Below are positions 55,432 through 64,000 of a DNA stretch of 64,000 bases, one piece after another. The translations under genes and the position numbers were made by a program. Positions within the stretch are counted from its first letter, which is position 1; every line of letters begins with the position of its first letter. The stretch is from an uncultured Granulosicoccaceae bacterium (GTDB taxonomy: Bacteria; Pseudomonadota; Gammaproteobacteria; Granulosicoccales; Granulosicoccaceae): NCBI GenBank assembly GCA_938007995.1, contig CALLLW010000023.1, forward strand, positions 62,001 through 126,000. The letters are read 5' to 3'. The notes under the pieces are model-generated. The model was not told the origin of the DNA. It did not search any database and saw nothing but the letters and a program-made list of their open reading frames with translations.

Positions 55432-56805
55432 TTACAAGTGTTTTTGAATTTTTTTGGATTGCGCGATTTTACTCTGCTCGATGTACTCTTCGTGGTTTTT
55501 ATCAATCAGATTAAGATCATACAGGTAGTTGATCATCATACCGTATGACTGCGATAACCCATGCACACTGGTATCTCCCATCCAGTTAATTCTTTCGAAT
55601 ATAGCACCGTTAGAAAGATGAAAGTGTGCGACTGCATTTGCTGCGTTTCCACTGGGTCTTTTCTCGTGCACAATATATCGGGCGACGGCACGTTGTAGTG
55701 GTTCGCGCAGTGCATTGCACAAGCTTTCATCAGACAACCAGTCTTTGCTGAGTATGAGTTCTTCAAAAGTGCGATCAGTCACTTTTTGCAGTGACAGCTG
55801 TTCATCTTCATTGAGGAACTGAAAATTATCGTCTGCCATCTGTTTTTTCATCCATTTGGCAAACCCCGGAATCGGCGACAATGTGGCGAAATTAACCAGG
55901 CTCGGGCATTCACGTTTGAGTTCATCGACCACGCGCTTGATTAAAAAATTACCCAGGCTGACACCTGCGAGCCCCTTCTGTGCGCTACTGATTGAATAGA
56001 AAATTGCAGTAGAAGGGGTATCGTTTTCAATTTCAAGCTGACTGCTGTCAAGTAGAGCATTGACGTTGTCCGAGATTTCTTCCACCAGTGCCACCCATAC
56101 AAAGATCAATGGTTCATCTGGCATATTCGGATGAAAGAAAGCAAAGCATCTTCTGTTTTCACCAAGGCGATGCTGCAGATCAACCCATGATTCGACCCGA
56201 TGTACCGCTTCATACTCAATTAATTTTTCAAGTAGTGCAGCCGGTGCGTTCCAGTCTATTTTCTTCAACTCAAGAAAGCCGATATCGAACCAGCTGCACA
56301 GTTGAGTGTGCAGCACATCGTTGATTGGTTTTAATTCCGGATGCGCTTCACCCAGACGCATGACGTCCGAGCGCAGATCAACAAGAAACTTTATTCCCTG
56401 CGGAAGTGCATTAAATTGCCTGAGTAACTTGCGATACGGCGGTGTCAGTTGCTCTCGTAATTGTTCTTCGACCTTGTTTCTTTGCTCGTCAGGTATGTCA
56501 GTGAACAGTGCTTCAGCGGTGGTTCTGACCTGATCGTGATCAACACCGAAATCCGAGATTAGCAGTTGCAGAAATTTCTGTCGGCCTTCGTCATTCAGGC
56601 TCAGATAGGCGGTGCCCAATTCCGCCGCTCTGGCACGCGTGGAAACCTCGCCGCCTTTGCCTTCGAGGCAGGCACTGATCTTAACCTTTAGTGGATCAAG
56701 TTCATTGGCGTGCAGGTACGAGCTCAGTTCCAGACGTTTGCCGCTGAACTGTGTAGACACGCCTTTCCATGCGCTGAGGATATTGCTGAACAGTCGATTG
56801 CTCAT
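55432..56805 (-). CDS. malonyl-CoA decarboxylase
   Basis: This 457-residue protein has the MCD helical N-terminal domain and the acetyltransferase-like C-terminal domain. Conserved stretches are CFAFFHPNMPDEPLIFVWVAL and FYSISSAQKGLAGVSLGNFLIKRVV, then FATLSPIPGFAKWM. It converts malonyl-CoA to acetyl-CoA and CO2. No malonyl-CoA synthetase or transporter gene is next to it, so its source of malonyl-CoA is not evident here. Confidence 0.92.
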   Translation of the reverse strand: MSNRLFSNILSAWKGVSTQFSGKRLELSSYLHANELDPLKVKISACLEGKGGEVSTRARAAELGTAYLSLNDEGRQKFLQLLISDFGVDHDQVRTTAEALFTDIPDEQRNKVEEQLREQLTPPYRKLLRQFNALPQGIKFLVDLRSDVMRLGEAHPELKPINDVLHTQLCSWFDIGFLELKKIDWNAPAALLEKLIEYEAVHRVESWVDLQHRLGENRRCFAFFHPNMPDEPLIFVWVALVEEISDNVNALLDSSQLEIENDTPSTAIFYSISSAQKGLAGVSLGNFLIKRVVDELKRECPSLVNFATLSPIPGFAKWMKKQMADDNFQFLNEDEQLSLQKVTDRTFEELILSKDWLSDESLCNALREPLQRAVARYIVHEKRPSGNAANAVAHFHLSNGAIFERINWMGDTSVHGLSQSYGMMINYLYDLNLIDKNHEEYIEQSKIAQSKKIQKHL

Positions 56806-56844
56806 TGATTCCGGGGGTGTATTCGTCGGGGAAGCGATAGCGGG

Positions 56845-57852
56845 TTATTGATAGATTACAGGTTCTGGTTCGAGGTCAATATTGTAACGTTGTCTGATAT
56901 CAGCACGTATCTCTTCTGCAAGTATTGCAATCTGCTGACCATTGCCTGTGCCGTGGTTCACTAACACTAAAGCTTGTCGATCATGCACGCCAACTCCGTT
57001 AACCCGGTGACCTTTCCAGCCGGCCTGATCGATCAACCATGCCGCAGGTAACTTAAAGCATCCACCAGCCTGAGGGTAGACGGGCAGGTGCGGATACTGC
57101 TGACGTAGTGTGTCAACATGTTGGCTTTCGACAATCGGATTTTTGAAAAAACTGCCAGCGTTGCCGAGCTTCGCGGGATCCGGCAGCTTCGATTGACGCA
57201 GCGCACAGACTTGCCTGAATACCTGCTCGGCAGTGATGTCATTTTCAGGCAAAGCTTCACGTAGTGCAGCGTAGTTGATGACCGGAGTATCGACCGTACT
57301 GAGTTGCAGTTTAATTCCCAGCACAATGAGCTTAGAGCCTGCGCTGGTTTTGAATAAGCTCTGGCGATAGCCGAATTGACAATCATCTGTTTGCAGCGTG
57401 AGAAGTTCGTCAGTTTGCTGATCAAGCACATCGACTGAGATTAGATTGTCGCAAAGCTCTTTTCCATAGGCACCGATATTTTGAATAGGTGCAGCACCTG
57501 CGTTACCGGGAATAAGCGCCAGATTTTCAAGACCGTACTGTCCTTTGAGCACAGTAGACTCAACCAGTGAGTGCCAGTTAATTCCGGCGCCTGCGAATAC
57601 AGATACCAGATCACCGGTGGTATCAGTGTGTAGCTTGTCGATTGCAATATGCAATACGAGGCCACTGATATTGCGAGTAAAAACAGTATTGCTGCCACCG
57701 CCGAGTATAAATAACGGGAGTTGTTTCTGCCTTTGCCAGGCAATCGCTTCGCGGATTTCTTCAACCGAGTTTGCACGACAGAAATATTCTGCTGTGACGT
57801 CAAACCCGAAGCTGTTTTTATCGCGCAACGATATGTTGTTATGGATGAGCAT
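56845..57852 (-). CDS. murB: UDP-N-acetylmuramate dehydrogenase
   Basis: This 335-residue FAD enzyme reduces UDP-GlcNAc-enolpyruvate to UDP-MurNAc in peptidoglycan synthesis. FAD loop ILGGGSNTVF (about 48-57), LENLALIPGNAGAAPIQNIG, the catalytic Ser in GNAGSFFKNPIV and the final Glu in LEPEPVIY are present. It overlaps the end of the MATE gene by 14 bases and follows it on the minus strand. Confidence 0.95.
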   Translation of the reverse strand: MLIHNNISLRDKNSFGFDVTAEYFCRANSVEEIREAIAWQRQKQLPLFILGGGSNTVFTRNISGLVLHIAIDKLHTDTTGDLVSVFAGAGINWHSLVESTVLKGQYGLENLALIPGNAGAAPIQNIGAYGKELCDNLISVDVLDQQTDELLTLQTDDCQFGYRQSLFKTSAGSKLIVLGIKLQLSTVDTPVINYAALREALPENDITAEQVFRQVCALRQSKLPDPAKLGNAGSFFKNPIVESQHVDTLRQQYPHLPVYPQAGGCFKLPAAWLIDQAGWKGHRVNGVGVHDRQALVLVNHGTGNGQQIAILAEEIRADIRQRYNIDLEPEPVIYQ

Positions 57853-59194
57853 GAGTTTGATTGATCGTTGCGGTGATGCGTGGGTAGTACAGGTAGAGAG
57901 TGACCGCTCGAATTACCATGAAAATCGAAAAAGCACACCAGAGCCCTGTGTTGTTGAATGCGGGTATAAGCACATAAGTCAAAGCGAAAAACAGGGGAGC
58001 AGAGATGATCATGGCGTTTCGCATTTCACGCGAATGGGTGGTGCCAATGAAAATTCCGTCCAGCTGATAGCACCAGACAGACAGAAATGGCAAGACATAG
58101 AGCCATGGTAGCAGTGAAGTGGCAGCTTCCAAAACTTCAATCTGGTTAGTGAACAGGCGCAATATTGGCGGGCCTGCGATAAACAGCAAGGCTGACATTG
58201 CCACAGCCGTTACCATTGCCTGAACTGTTGAAGCGTTTATAGCTCCGTAAAACTGTGACTTTCGCCTGGCACCCCAGGCCTGACCTGCGAGTGTTTCCGC
58301 CGCATGTGCGAATCCGTCGAGTGCATAGGCGCAAATATGTAGCAGCTGCATCAGAATGACATTAGCAGCAAACACGGTACTGCTGAACCTGGCGCTGCTG
58401 GCATTGAAGTAGAAAAAGCACGAAACCAGCAAAAGAGTGCGTATAAAAATATCGCCATTGAGTTTAAGCAGTCGCTTGATTTCATCGGCATGGCGCAGAG
58501 TTTTAAGATCTGCTGTGGCGATTGCTGATAGGAGCTGTTCGCGAATCAGGAAAAACATAAAAGCAAGACCAACATACTCGGCAATCAGAGACGCTGTAGC
58601 GACGCCGGGAATGCCAAATCCCAGAATCGGCACGAACAGGATATCGAGGATGACATTGGTGCAATTAAGAATCAGTTGAAACGCAAAAACTGCGCGCATC
58701 ATCTGCAAACCGATCAGAACCCCCGTTAAGACGTAATTGGCGAGTGTAGCCGGTGCAGACCAGACACGAATCGAGAAATATTCTCTGGTGAGCTGTTCAA
58801 TTTCGCTATCACCATTGACAAGCAACAGTGCCAGATCGAGTAGTGGTTTATGCAACAGTACGATGACTACTCCAAGCACTGCTGCGATCATCAGTGACCG
58901 AAGTAGGGTGAGACTGATTTGTTGTTCATCGTTAGCGCCATAGGCTTGTGCGACGCTGCCGCTGGTGCCCATCTTTAAAAAGCCGAAAGTCCAGAAGATC
59001 AGGCTGAATATAGAAGCGCCGAGTGCGACTGCAGCAACCGGCTCCGGTGAATCCATGTGTCCGGTGACAGCAGTATCAACGGCACCAACCAGCGGTACTG
59101 TGACATTGGAGAGAATGATAGGTAAGGCAAGCCACCAGACACGTTTGTGCCAGTTTACTTTCTGAGGCGGTTCTACCGGCTTGTCTGTTGTCAT
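57839..59194 (-). CDS. MATE family efflux transporter (DinF type)
   Basis: This 451-residue twelve-helix exporter of the multidrug and toxic compound extrusion family has VDTAVTGHMDSPEPVAAVALG near the start, typical of the DinF branch, and GTSGSVAQAYGANDEQQ in the first repeat. It exports cations or drugs against Na+ or H+. It is upstream of murB, and the two overlap. Confidence 0.92.
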   Translation of the reverse strand: MTTDKPVEPPQKVNWHKRVWWLALPIILSNVTVPLVGAVDTAVTGHMDSPEPVAAVALGASIFSLIFWTFGFLKMGTSGSVAQAYGANDEQQISLTLLRSLMIAAVLGVVIVLLHKPLLDLALLLVNGDSEIEQLTREYFSIRVWSAPATLANYVLTGVLIGLQMMRAVFAFQLILNCTNVILDILFVPILGFGIPGVATASLIAEYVGLAFMFFLIREQLLSAIATADLKTLRHADEIKRLLKLNGDIFIRTLLLVSCFFYFNASSARFSSTVFAANVILMQLLHICAYALDGFAHAAETLAGQAWGARRKSQFYGAINASTVQAMVTAVAMSALLFIAGPPILRLFTNQIEVLEAATSLLPWLYVLPFLSVWCYQLDGIFIGTTHSREMRNAMIISAPLFFALTYVLIPAFNNTGLWCAFSIFMVIRAVTLYLYYPRITATINQTHAHP

Positions 59195-59371
59195 GATGGA
59201 GCAGTAGTGCCTGGGCCTGTTTTTTAATGGGGCCGGTTTTTTTTGCCTGGGTTTTAAGCCTCAGTTTTAGGGGCTGCTGCCGGGCGATCGAGCGAATAGA
59301 ACAACTGCGATGGTACGATAATCGAGTGCGGTCAATCTAGCCGGATCTTTCAGTTTTTTTTAGTGTCAGTT

Positions 59372-59410
59372 AAAACAAAAAAGCCGGCAACTTTGAAGCG
59401 GCCGGCTTTT
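59372..59410 (-). terminator. strong terminator downstream of UDP-glucose dehydrogenase
   Basis: AAAAGCCGGC (59379-59388) pairs with GCCGGCTTTT (59401-59410) around a 12-base loop. On the minus strand the hairpin is followed by TTTTTTGTTTT, a classic termination tract, about 70 bases past the stop of the gene at 59480. It may also work to some degree on the plus strand. Confidence 0.8.
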
Positions 59411-59479
59411 ACTTTTGCCTTGATGTAAGCAGAGTGGCTGTTTTTGGCAACTCAAACTTTTAATTATTATTTAACCGTT

Positions 59480-60811
59480 TCAGCCTTTCACTGGTCGACC
59501 GATGCAGTAGTACTTGATGCCCTGTTCTGCTACTGCCGCGGGTTCGTACAGGTTTCTACCATCAAAAATAACCGGTTCTTTCAGTGATGCTTTCAGCTCT
59601 GACCACGACGGGCTTCTGAACTCGTTCCACTCGGTCATGATAATAAGCGCATCGGCGCCTGCAGTGGCTTCCATTGCAGTATCGGTGAGGGTCAGGCCGT
59701 CATGGTCGGGGTAGAGGTGTCTTGCCTCATCCATTGCCACAGGATCGTAGGCCTTTACTGTTGCCCCTTGAGACCACAGCGCATCCATCAGTACCCGACT
59801 TGGTGCTTCACGCATGTCATCGGTGTTGGGCTTAAAAGAAAGTCCCCAGATGGCAAAGGTTTTACCGGTCAGATCATTGTTGAAATGTTGATTGATCTTG
59901 CGTGGCAGCACGCTTTTTTGTCTTTCGTTGACGGCTTCAACTGACTCCAGTAGTTCAGCGTCATAACCGACTTCCTTTGCGGTTGCGATCAGTGCTTTGA
60001 CATCTTTCGGGAAGCAGGAGCCGCCGTATCCACAACCTGGATAAATAAAGCTGTAACCGATACGTGGATCAGAACCTATGCCGATACGCACATTCTCGAT
60101 GTCTGCACCCAGTGAGTCTGCCAGGTTTGAAAGTTCGTTCATGAAACTGATCTTGGTCGCAAGCATCGAGTTGGCTGCATACTTGGTCAGTTCGGAAGAG
60201 CGAATGTCCATAAAAATCAGTCGATCATGGTTGCGGCAAAAGGGAGAATACAGCTCGCGCATCTGCTCTATGGCATACGGGTCCTGGGTGCCGACCACAA
60301 TACGGTCAGGCTTGCGGAAGTCTTCGATCGCTGCGCCTTCTTTTAGAAACTCGGGATTAGAGATAGTTGAATACTCGAGATCACTGCCGCGTTTCTGCAG
60401 TACCTCTTTCAGCTTGGCTGCCACCCGATCTGAGGTGCCGACAGGTACGGTGGACTTTGTGACCACCAGCTTTCGCTCCTGCATGCGTGAGCCTATTGTT
60501 TCTGCCACAGCCAGCACGTGTTTCAGGTCGGCTGAGCCGTCCTCATCCGGTGGGGTTCCAACCGCTATGAACTGCATTTCGCTGTGCGCAACGGCCACGT
60601 CCATGTCAGTGGTGAAATTCAGGCGGCCGATTTCGACATTGCGGAGGATCACGTCATCGAGGCCGGGCTCGTGTATCGGGATGATGCCCTTCTTTAAGTT
60701 GGCGACTTTTGTCTCGTCAATATCAACGCAAAGCACATCGTTGCCGACATCGGCAAGCAGAGAACCGGTGACCAGTCCAACATAGCCCGATCCGTAAACC
60801 GTAACTTTCAT
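59480..60811 (-). CDS. UDP-glucose 6-dehydrogenase
   Basis: This 443-residue enzyme oxidises UDP-glucose to UDP-glucuronate with two NAD+. Motifs are [20 protein letters not shown] (8-27), the catalytic Cys in [12 protein letters not shown] (near 262), and [20 protein letters not shown] in the third domain. The sugar nucleotide feeds capsule, exopolysaccharide or LPS. It stands alone before a strong terminator. Confidence 0.95.
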   Translation of the reverse strand: MKVTVYGSGYVGLVTGSLLADVGNDVLCVDIDETKVANLKKGIIPIHEPGLDDVILRNVEIGRLNFTTDMDVAVAHSEMQFIAVGTPPDEDGSADLKHVLAVAETIGSRMQERKLVVTKSTVPVGTSDRVAAKLKEVLQKRGSDLEYSTISNPEFLKEGAAIEDFRKPDRIVVGTQDPYAIEQMRELYSPFCRNHDRLIFMDIRSSELTKYAANSMLATKISFMNELSNLADSLGADIENVRIGIGSDPRIGYSFIYPGCGYGGSCFPKDVKALIATAKEVGYDAELLESVEAVNERQKSVLPRKINQHFNNDLTGKTFAIWGLSFKPNTDDMREAPSRVLMDALWSQGATVKAYDPVAMDEARHLYPDHDGLTLTDTAMEATAGADALIIMTEWNEFRSPSWSELKASLKEPVIFDGRNLYEPAAVAEQGIKYYCIGRPVKG

Positions 60812-61102
60812 CTTTTAAAAAATCCGTAAATGGTAAAACTGAAAAAAAGCGGAATTCTGTGTGGATTTCCGTGTTGCCGAATAGCGCTTGGTCGGTCCCG
60901 TAACTTATTTGAATCTGAAATTCCGGACGCTGCATCTGCTTCTTAAGCTGGCAGAGTGCTCTCTATTACCCACATGCACATCCAGCTATTGCAAGCGACG
61001 CGCCGCAGGCAGGCAAGGACTATAATGCGGTAAATTGATTCTGAACAGGTACAGATTGTTATTTAATTGAAATTAGTGTCAACTTTCTGTCATTTTTGCG
61101 CA

Positions 61103-61795
61103 CTAAGCGAGCCCTGGCGCCGGAGTGGCAATCAAAACCTCTCGCTTACCAGCTGGTCCGGGCAATTTGCGATATTCGAAGCCAGCTTCGCTAAGTGCGG
61201 AGCGAAATTTCCCGTTTACGCAGTATGTGGCGAGAATCGCATCTGGCCGGGCTGCAGACTGCAGCTTTTTCAGAAAATCCGCCTGCCACAATGTGGGATT
61301 GTTTTTTGTGCTGAATGCATCAAGGTAGATTGCATCAAAAGTGTCATCGAGCCAGGTATGACATGCTGCATCAACCCGCTGCAGGTTGAGTGTGATCAGA
61401 TCGTCGAACGAATTGCTCACGAATTGCTCACCTGATGATATCTGGTCAAGCGTGTCGGCGGTAAACCTGCACAATTTATCTGCGCCAGGAACATTATGAC
61501 TCAACACCTGCAAGGCGGTGTGTCCACTGACTGGAAAATTTTCACAAGCGGTGTAGTGCAGCGTGCAGTGATTTGCCAGAGCGTGGCAGGCGGTTTGTAC
61601 GAAGTTAAAGCCTGTGCCAAAGCCGATCTCAAGAATTGAAGTATCGGTCTGTGACGATAGTCTTTGGTGCACGCCTGAGTTGCGCAAATAAACCTGATCA
61701 GATTCTGATCTGGCACCAAACTTTGAGTGGTAGGATTCCTGGTGCAGCGGGTCAAACAGTGTCAGGCTGCCATCGTCTGTTTTGAGCAACTGCAT
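61103..61795 (-). CDS. mnmD: stand-alone MnmD tRNA methyltransferase (DUF752)
   Basis: This 230-residue class I methyltransferase has the SAM loop LEIGFGTGFNFVQ and the catalytic block IYLDAFSTKNNPTLWQADF, as in the N-terminal half of MnmC. It would methylate nm5s2U34 to mnm5s2U34. The FAD-oxidase half of MnmC is absent, so it is the MnmD form. The end GPAGKREVLIATP is the family tail. An 11-bp direct tandem repeat at 61408-61429 is read through without loss of frame. It follows an uncharacterised gene by 19 bases. Confidence 0.88.
   Translation of the reverse strand: MQLLKTDDGSLTLFDPLHQESYHSKFGARSESDQVYLRNSGVHQRLSSQTDTSILEIGFGTGFNFVQTACHALANHCTLHYTACENFPVSGHTALQVLSHNVPGADKLCRFTADTLDQISSGEQFVSNSFDDLITLNLQRVDAACHTWLDDTFDAIYLDAFSTKNNPTLWQADFLKKLQSAARPDAILATYCVNGKFRSALSEAGFEYRKLPGPAGKREVLIATPAPGLA
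61408..61429 (+). repeat. 11-bp tandem duplication inside mnmD
   Basis: ACGAATTGCTC occurs twice head to tail (61408-61418 and 61419-61429) within the coding frame. An 11-base insertion would normally shift the frame, so either the repeat is ancient or it was compensated nearby. The translation across it (GEQFVSNSFDD) remains open. Confidence 0.75.
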
Positions 61796-61814
61796 GGTGG
61801 TGAACTGATGGTGG

Positions 61815-62801
61815 CTAAAGCTGTTGTTGCTTCGGGCGTTTTATGTCCAGCGTAGCTTTGCTGACTTCAGTGCAGGCTACATTGAATAGCTCAGTACTTG
61901 CAGGCATAGGTACTCTGGCCAGCGCGACCCATTCAATCAGGCTTTTGCAATCGAATACCAGTTTTAGAACAGAACTGTGCAACCAGGTGGGCATGGCCGG
62001 ATCGATGTAAGGATGACCGGCGTATTCACTGAGTTCTTCACCGCTTGACACAAACATCGGCCACACAGTGAAGTTATTGCTTGCGTCGCTTCGCATCGTT
62101 TCACATTCATACTTTGCAGCATCAGCATATTGGTCAATGTACTGTGCAGCGTCGTGGAAGGCAGGTAACGGTAACAATACTTCTTTAAGGTTGTTAGCTA
62201 TGTTGTCTATATTGCGCATAGCCTGTGCAATTTTTATAAAGCGTGATTCGTAAAAGGTTTCAATCGGTACGGAAAACGCTCGAAACGGTTCACCCCAGAG
62301 TTCGTCGATCCCTTCCTGACCACTATAGTGTTTTACCTGTCTGCCTAGCTCCAGAGCTTCTTTAAAACACTGACCGCATTCCTGCATTAGTTCGTTATCG
62401 TTACTGACCTCAACACCTTTGCTGGTCAGATCAACGATCGTTCTGAATATATCTGTTGCACGATTAAACAAAGCTCCAGCGAGCATTGCGCCATTAACGC
62501 GCTTTTTTCTGGGATCAGTCTGGCTGTCGTATGACTCTCTGGCTTGTTGTAAGTACTGCCCCGGTGTGTTGATGCCGTGCTCAGTGTGATGGAAGGTGCG
62601 CCGGGTTAAAGACTCAATGAGGTTTTTCTTCGCCTCCATGGTTTCGGCTGGCGGCTGGTAATAGCGTATCCAGTAGTCGTCGTAAAAAACAAACTCCTGG
62701 TCTTCTATTATCCGCCTTGTTCCGTTCTGAATCTGCTGACCGGCTGCCGGTTGCCATTCAGGACCACTGCGAAAAGTAATTGTTGACTGTGGAAAGTCCA
62801 T
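61815..62801 (-). CDS. uncharacterised conserved-looking protein upstream of mnmD
   Basis: This 328-residue soluble, mostly helical protein has no recognised family. An ordered start (FRSGPEWQPAAGQQIQNGTR) leads into FVFYDDYWIRYYQP, and the middle holds helices such as MLAGALFNRATDIFRTIVDL. A Trp/Pro-containing stretch (AGHPYIDPAMPTWLHSSVL) follows. It ends in KRPKQQQL. There is no signal peptide. ATG 62801 is chosen over GTG 62864 because it has a GAG-type site and drops a poorly ordered lead. It is upstream of mnmD with a 19-base gap. Confidence 0.6.
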   Translation of the reverse strand: MDFPQSTITFRSGPEWQPAAGQQIQNGTRRIIEDQEFVFYDDYWIRYYQPPAETMEAKKNLIESLTRRTFHHTEHGINTPGQYLQQARESYDSQTDPRKKRVNGAMLAGALFNRATDIFRTIVDLTSKGVEVSNDNELMQECGQCFKEALELGRQVKHYSGQEGIDELWGEPFRAFSVPIETFYESRFIKIAQAMRNIDNIANNLKEVLLPLPAFHDAAQYIDQYADAAKYECETMRSDASNNFTVWPMFVSSGEELSEYAGHPYIDPAMPTWLHSSVLKLVFDCKSLIEWVALARVPMPASTELFNVACTEVSKATLDIKRPKQQQL

Positions 62802-63240
62802 TTTACTACTCGTGCTTCGACGCCATAGCGGTTCTGAAATGCGATCGGGCTTCTGGATTAACACAATAGAGGCGATGTATTTGTGATTCAGCCGTGCCGG
62901 TGAAAGTTAAAGCAGCGATGACTGTGCTCTCTGACACGGGCTTATTAGAGATGGTTAGGTCCGGGGCGTGGAAAGCCATGTCGTTTGCCACGTGTGTTTT
63001 CACAATTCTGGTTCGTTGCTGCCATCATTATCTGTGCACACACAAAATTATTGTCAGAATAACGTCACACTATGAGTTGCAAAAATGAAGCTGTTTGCAC
63101 TCAGCTGTCACACCGCGGGCGCGCATTATTGCATAACTTCAAAGTCGATTGGGAGGTGTTTTGCTGCGCGCGAGACTATTTAATTGATTGGTATGCGCTG
63201 GTGCGTATTGTGTGCCATGTATGCGTCCGGACGCTAAAAG
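62802..63240. other. 439-base spacer
   Basis: This spacer lies between the uncharacterised gene and cmoB, both leftward. No supported coding frame, hairpin or RNA gene was seen. The AT-rich portion near 63030-63090 has no clear promoter boxes. Confidence 0.35.
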
Positions 63241-64000
63241 CTATACCTTGCCTGGCTTCTGAGCGATGACCACACATCTTGTGGGCGCTGGATGTCCCTC
63301 TATTGTCTGATTCGGATCGTCCGGGTTTAATCCATTGATCAGTGAATGAGTTGGCATCCAGTCAGTTGAGCGTTGCTCATTTGTGGTGGTTTTACAACTA
63401 TCGATACACTTTATTTCGCTAAAGCCCGCGTCGGATAACATATTGGTCAATAACGGCAGGCTTGGCAGGATCCAGACATTTCTCATGTTGGCGTATCGAT
63501 CTTGCGGCACCAGCGACAGAGCGTCTGTGTGATCGATAATCAGCGTTTCCAGAACCAGCTCACCGCCATCCCTGAGGCATTCGAGCAGGCCTTTAAGGTG
63601 TTCCTGCGGATCGCGACGATGACTGACAACCCCCATTGAGAACACGGTGTCAAACTGATACGGGTTGGCGAAAATCATTTCTCCGGTCAACGGCAGTACA
63701 GAAAGCTGTGCACTTTTTATAAAGTGATTGACGGCTGCAAACTGAGTACAAAACAACTCGCCGGGATCCACTCCTACGACTGTTTTTGCGCCTGCACCAA
63801 GCATGCGATATCCGTAGTATCCGTTGCCGCAACCCACATCCAGTACGTTGCGACCTGCAAGCGGCGCGATCTTGTTTTTTATACGGTCCCACTTAAGATT
63901 TGAACGCCATTCACTGTCAATGAATAGGTCGTCAATTTGAAACGGGCCTTTGCGCCACGGTCGCAGTCTCTTTAAAGCAGATTCAATCTGTTGAACGTTA
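63241..64000 (-). CDS. cmoB: tRNA U34 carboxymethyltransferase CmoB (partial)
   Basis: The gene enters from the right edge, so the N-terminus is missing. In its frame the visible part starts with NVQQIESALKRLRPWRKGPF, followed by DLFIDSEWRSNLKWDRI, both CmoB blocks. The SAM-type loop VLDVGCGNGYYGYRML leads on to TVFSMGVVSHRRDPQEHLKG and the C-terminal STDWMPTHSLINGL. CmoB transfers a carboxymethyl group from Cx-SAM to 5-hydroxyuridine 34, giving cmo5U. CmoA, its partner, is not in the window and may lie to the right. Confidence 0.92.
   Translation of the reverse strand, partial: NVQQIESALKRLRPWRKGPFQIDDLFIDSEWRSNLKWDRIKNKIAPLAGRNVLDVGCGNGYYGYRMLGAGAKTVVGVDPGELFCTQFAAVNHFIKSAQLSVLPLTGEMIFANPYQFDTVFSMGVVSHRRDPQEHLKGLLECLRDGGELVLETLIIDHTDALSLVPQDRYANMRNVWILPSLPLLTNMLSDAGFSEIKCIDSCKTTTNEQRSTDWMPTHSLINGLNPDDPNQTIEGHPAPTRCVVIAQKPGKV

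Noticed and set aside
1..64000. tRNA, rRNA, riboswitch or CRISPR features
   Set aside because: The gaps were read for cloverleaf patterns, regular spaced repeats and known leader signatures. None was convincing, though short RNAs could be missed by eye.

Overview
The window is chromosomal DNA of a Gram-negative proteobacterium, most likely a gammaproteobacterium. The support is gene content and order: hisBHAFIE followed directly by tatABC; gatCAB next to an MreB-type gene; and the largely gammaproteobacterial genes zapE, ubiK, slyX, rsmJ, yajQ, comM, cmoB and a stand-alone mnmD. The base composition is moderate. A group such as the Granulosicoccaceae/Chromatiales is a guess. No rRNA or tRNA gene, CRISPR array or intact mobile element was found.

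Layout. 1-4.4 kb: NDUFA9-like dehydrogenase (partial), a CPA1 Na+/H+ antiporter, a YgjP-type metallopeptidase and zapE. 4.6-6.9 kb: a poorly conserved stretch with a disordered Asn/Arg/Pro-rich protein and a membrane-anchored Ala/Thr/Ser-rich reading frame interrupted by two stops. 6.9-14.7 kb: ubiK, comM, a DUF4159 protein, PPi-type phosphofructokinase, folD, an LpxL-type acyltransferase and dtd. 14.8-20.2 kb: a compact hisBHAFIE-tatABC run. 20.3-28.6 kb: gpmI, a PhzF protein, two small envelope proteins, and an ABC ATPase / FtsX permease / AttH-type lipoprotein operon. 29-36 kb: an accessory-looking stretch with a sulfotransferase, a DUF4242-like exported protein divergent from a CadC-like winged-helix/TPR regulator, an MFS carrier, an IS66 remnant and a Tat-exported Rieske-like protein. 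36.5-41.2 kb: a DUF481 outer-membrane protein and glcDEF. 41.4-46.3 kb: a shortened IS1595-like protein, pdxH, yajQ, rsmJ, a ligand-less Rieske-fold protein, slyX and a diverged MreB. 46.4-55.2 kb: gatCAB and a run of exported proteins ending in an M16 peptidase lipoprotein. 55.4-64 kb: malonyl-CoA decarboxylase, a MATE exporter with murB, UDP-glucose dehydrogenase, mnmD with an uncharacterised partner, and cmoB (partial).

The most notable points are proteins built on familiar folds whose key residues have changed. One Rieske/PetA-like protein (44303-44866) has lost all four [2Fe-2S] ligands but keeps the two structural cysteines. A second, Tat-targeted Rieske protein (35347-36051) has Glu at the second ligand His. 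An MreB-like actin next to gatC has altered phosphate loops and no mreC or mreD beside it. A free-standing IS1595-like protein lacks part of its catalytic core. The DNA is also dotted with short direct tandem duplications (11-24 bp), several sitting at or just after stop codons.

Functionally, the tatABC translocase encoded here could export the Tat-signal Rieske protein. GlcDEF feeds glycolate oxidation. MnmD and CmoB both modify wobble uridine 34. GatCAB and Dtd serve tRNA charging quality. Most of the rest is housekeeping.
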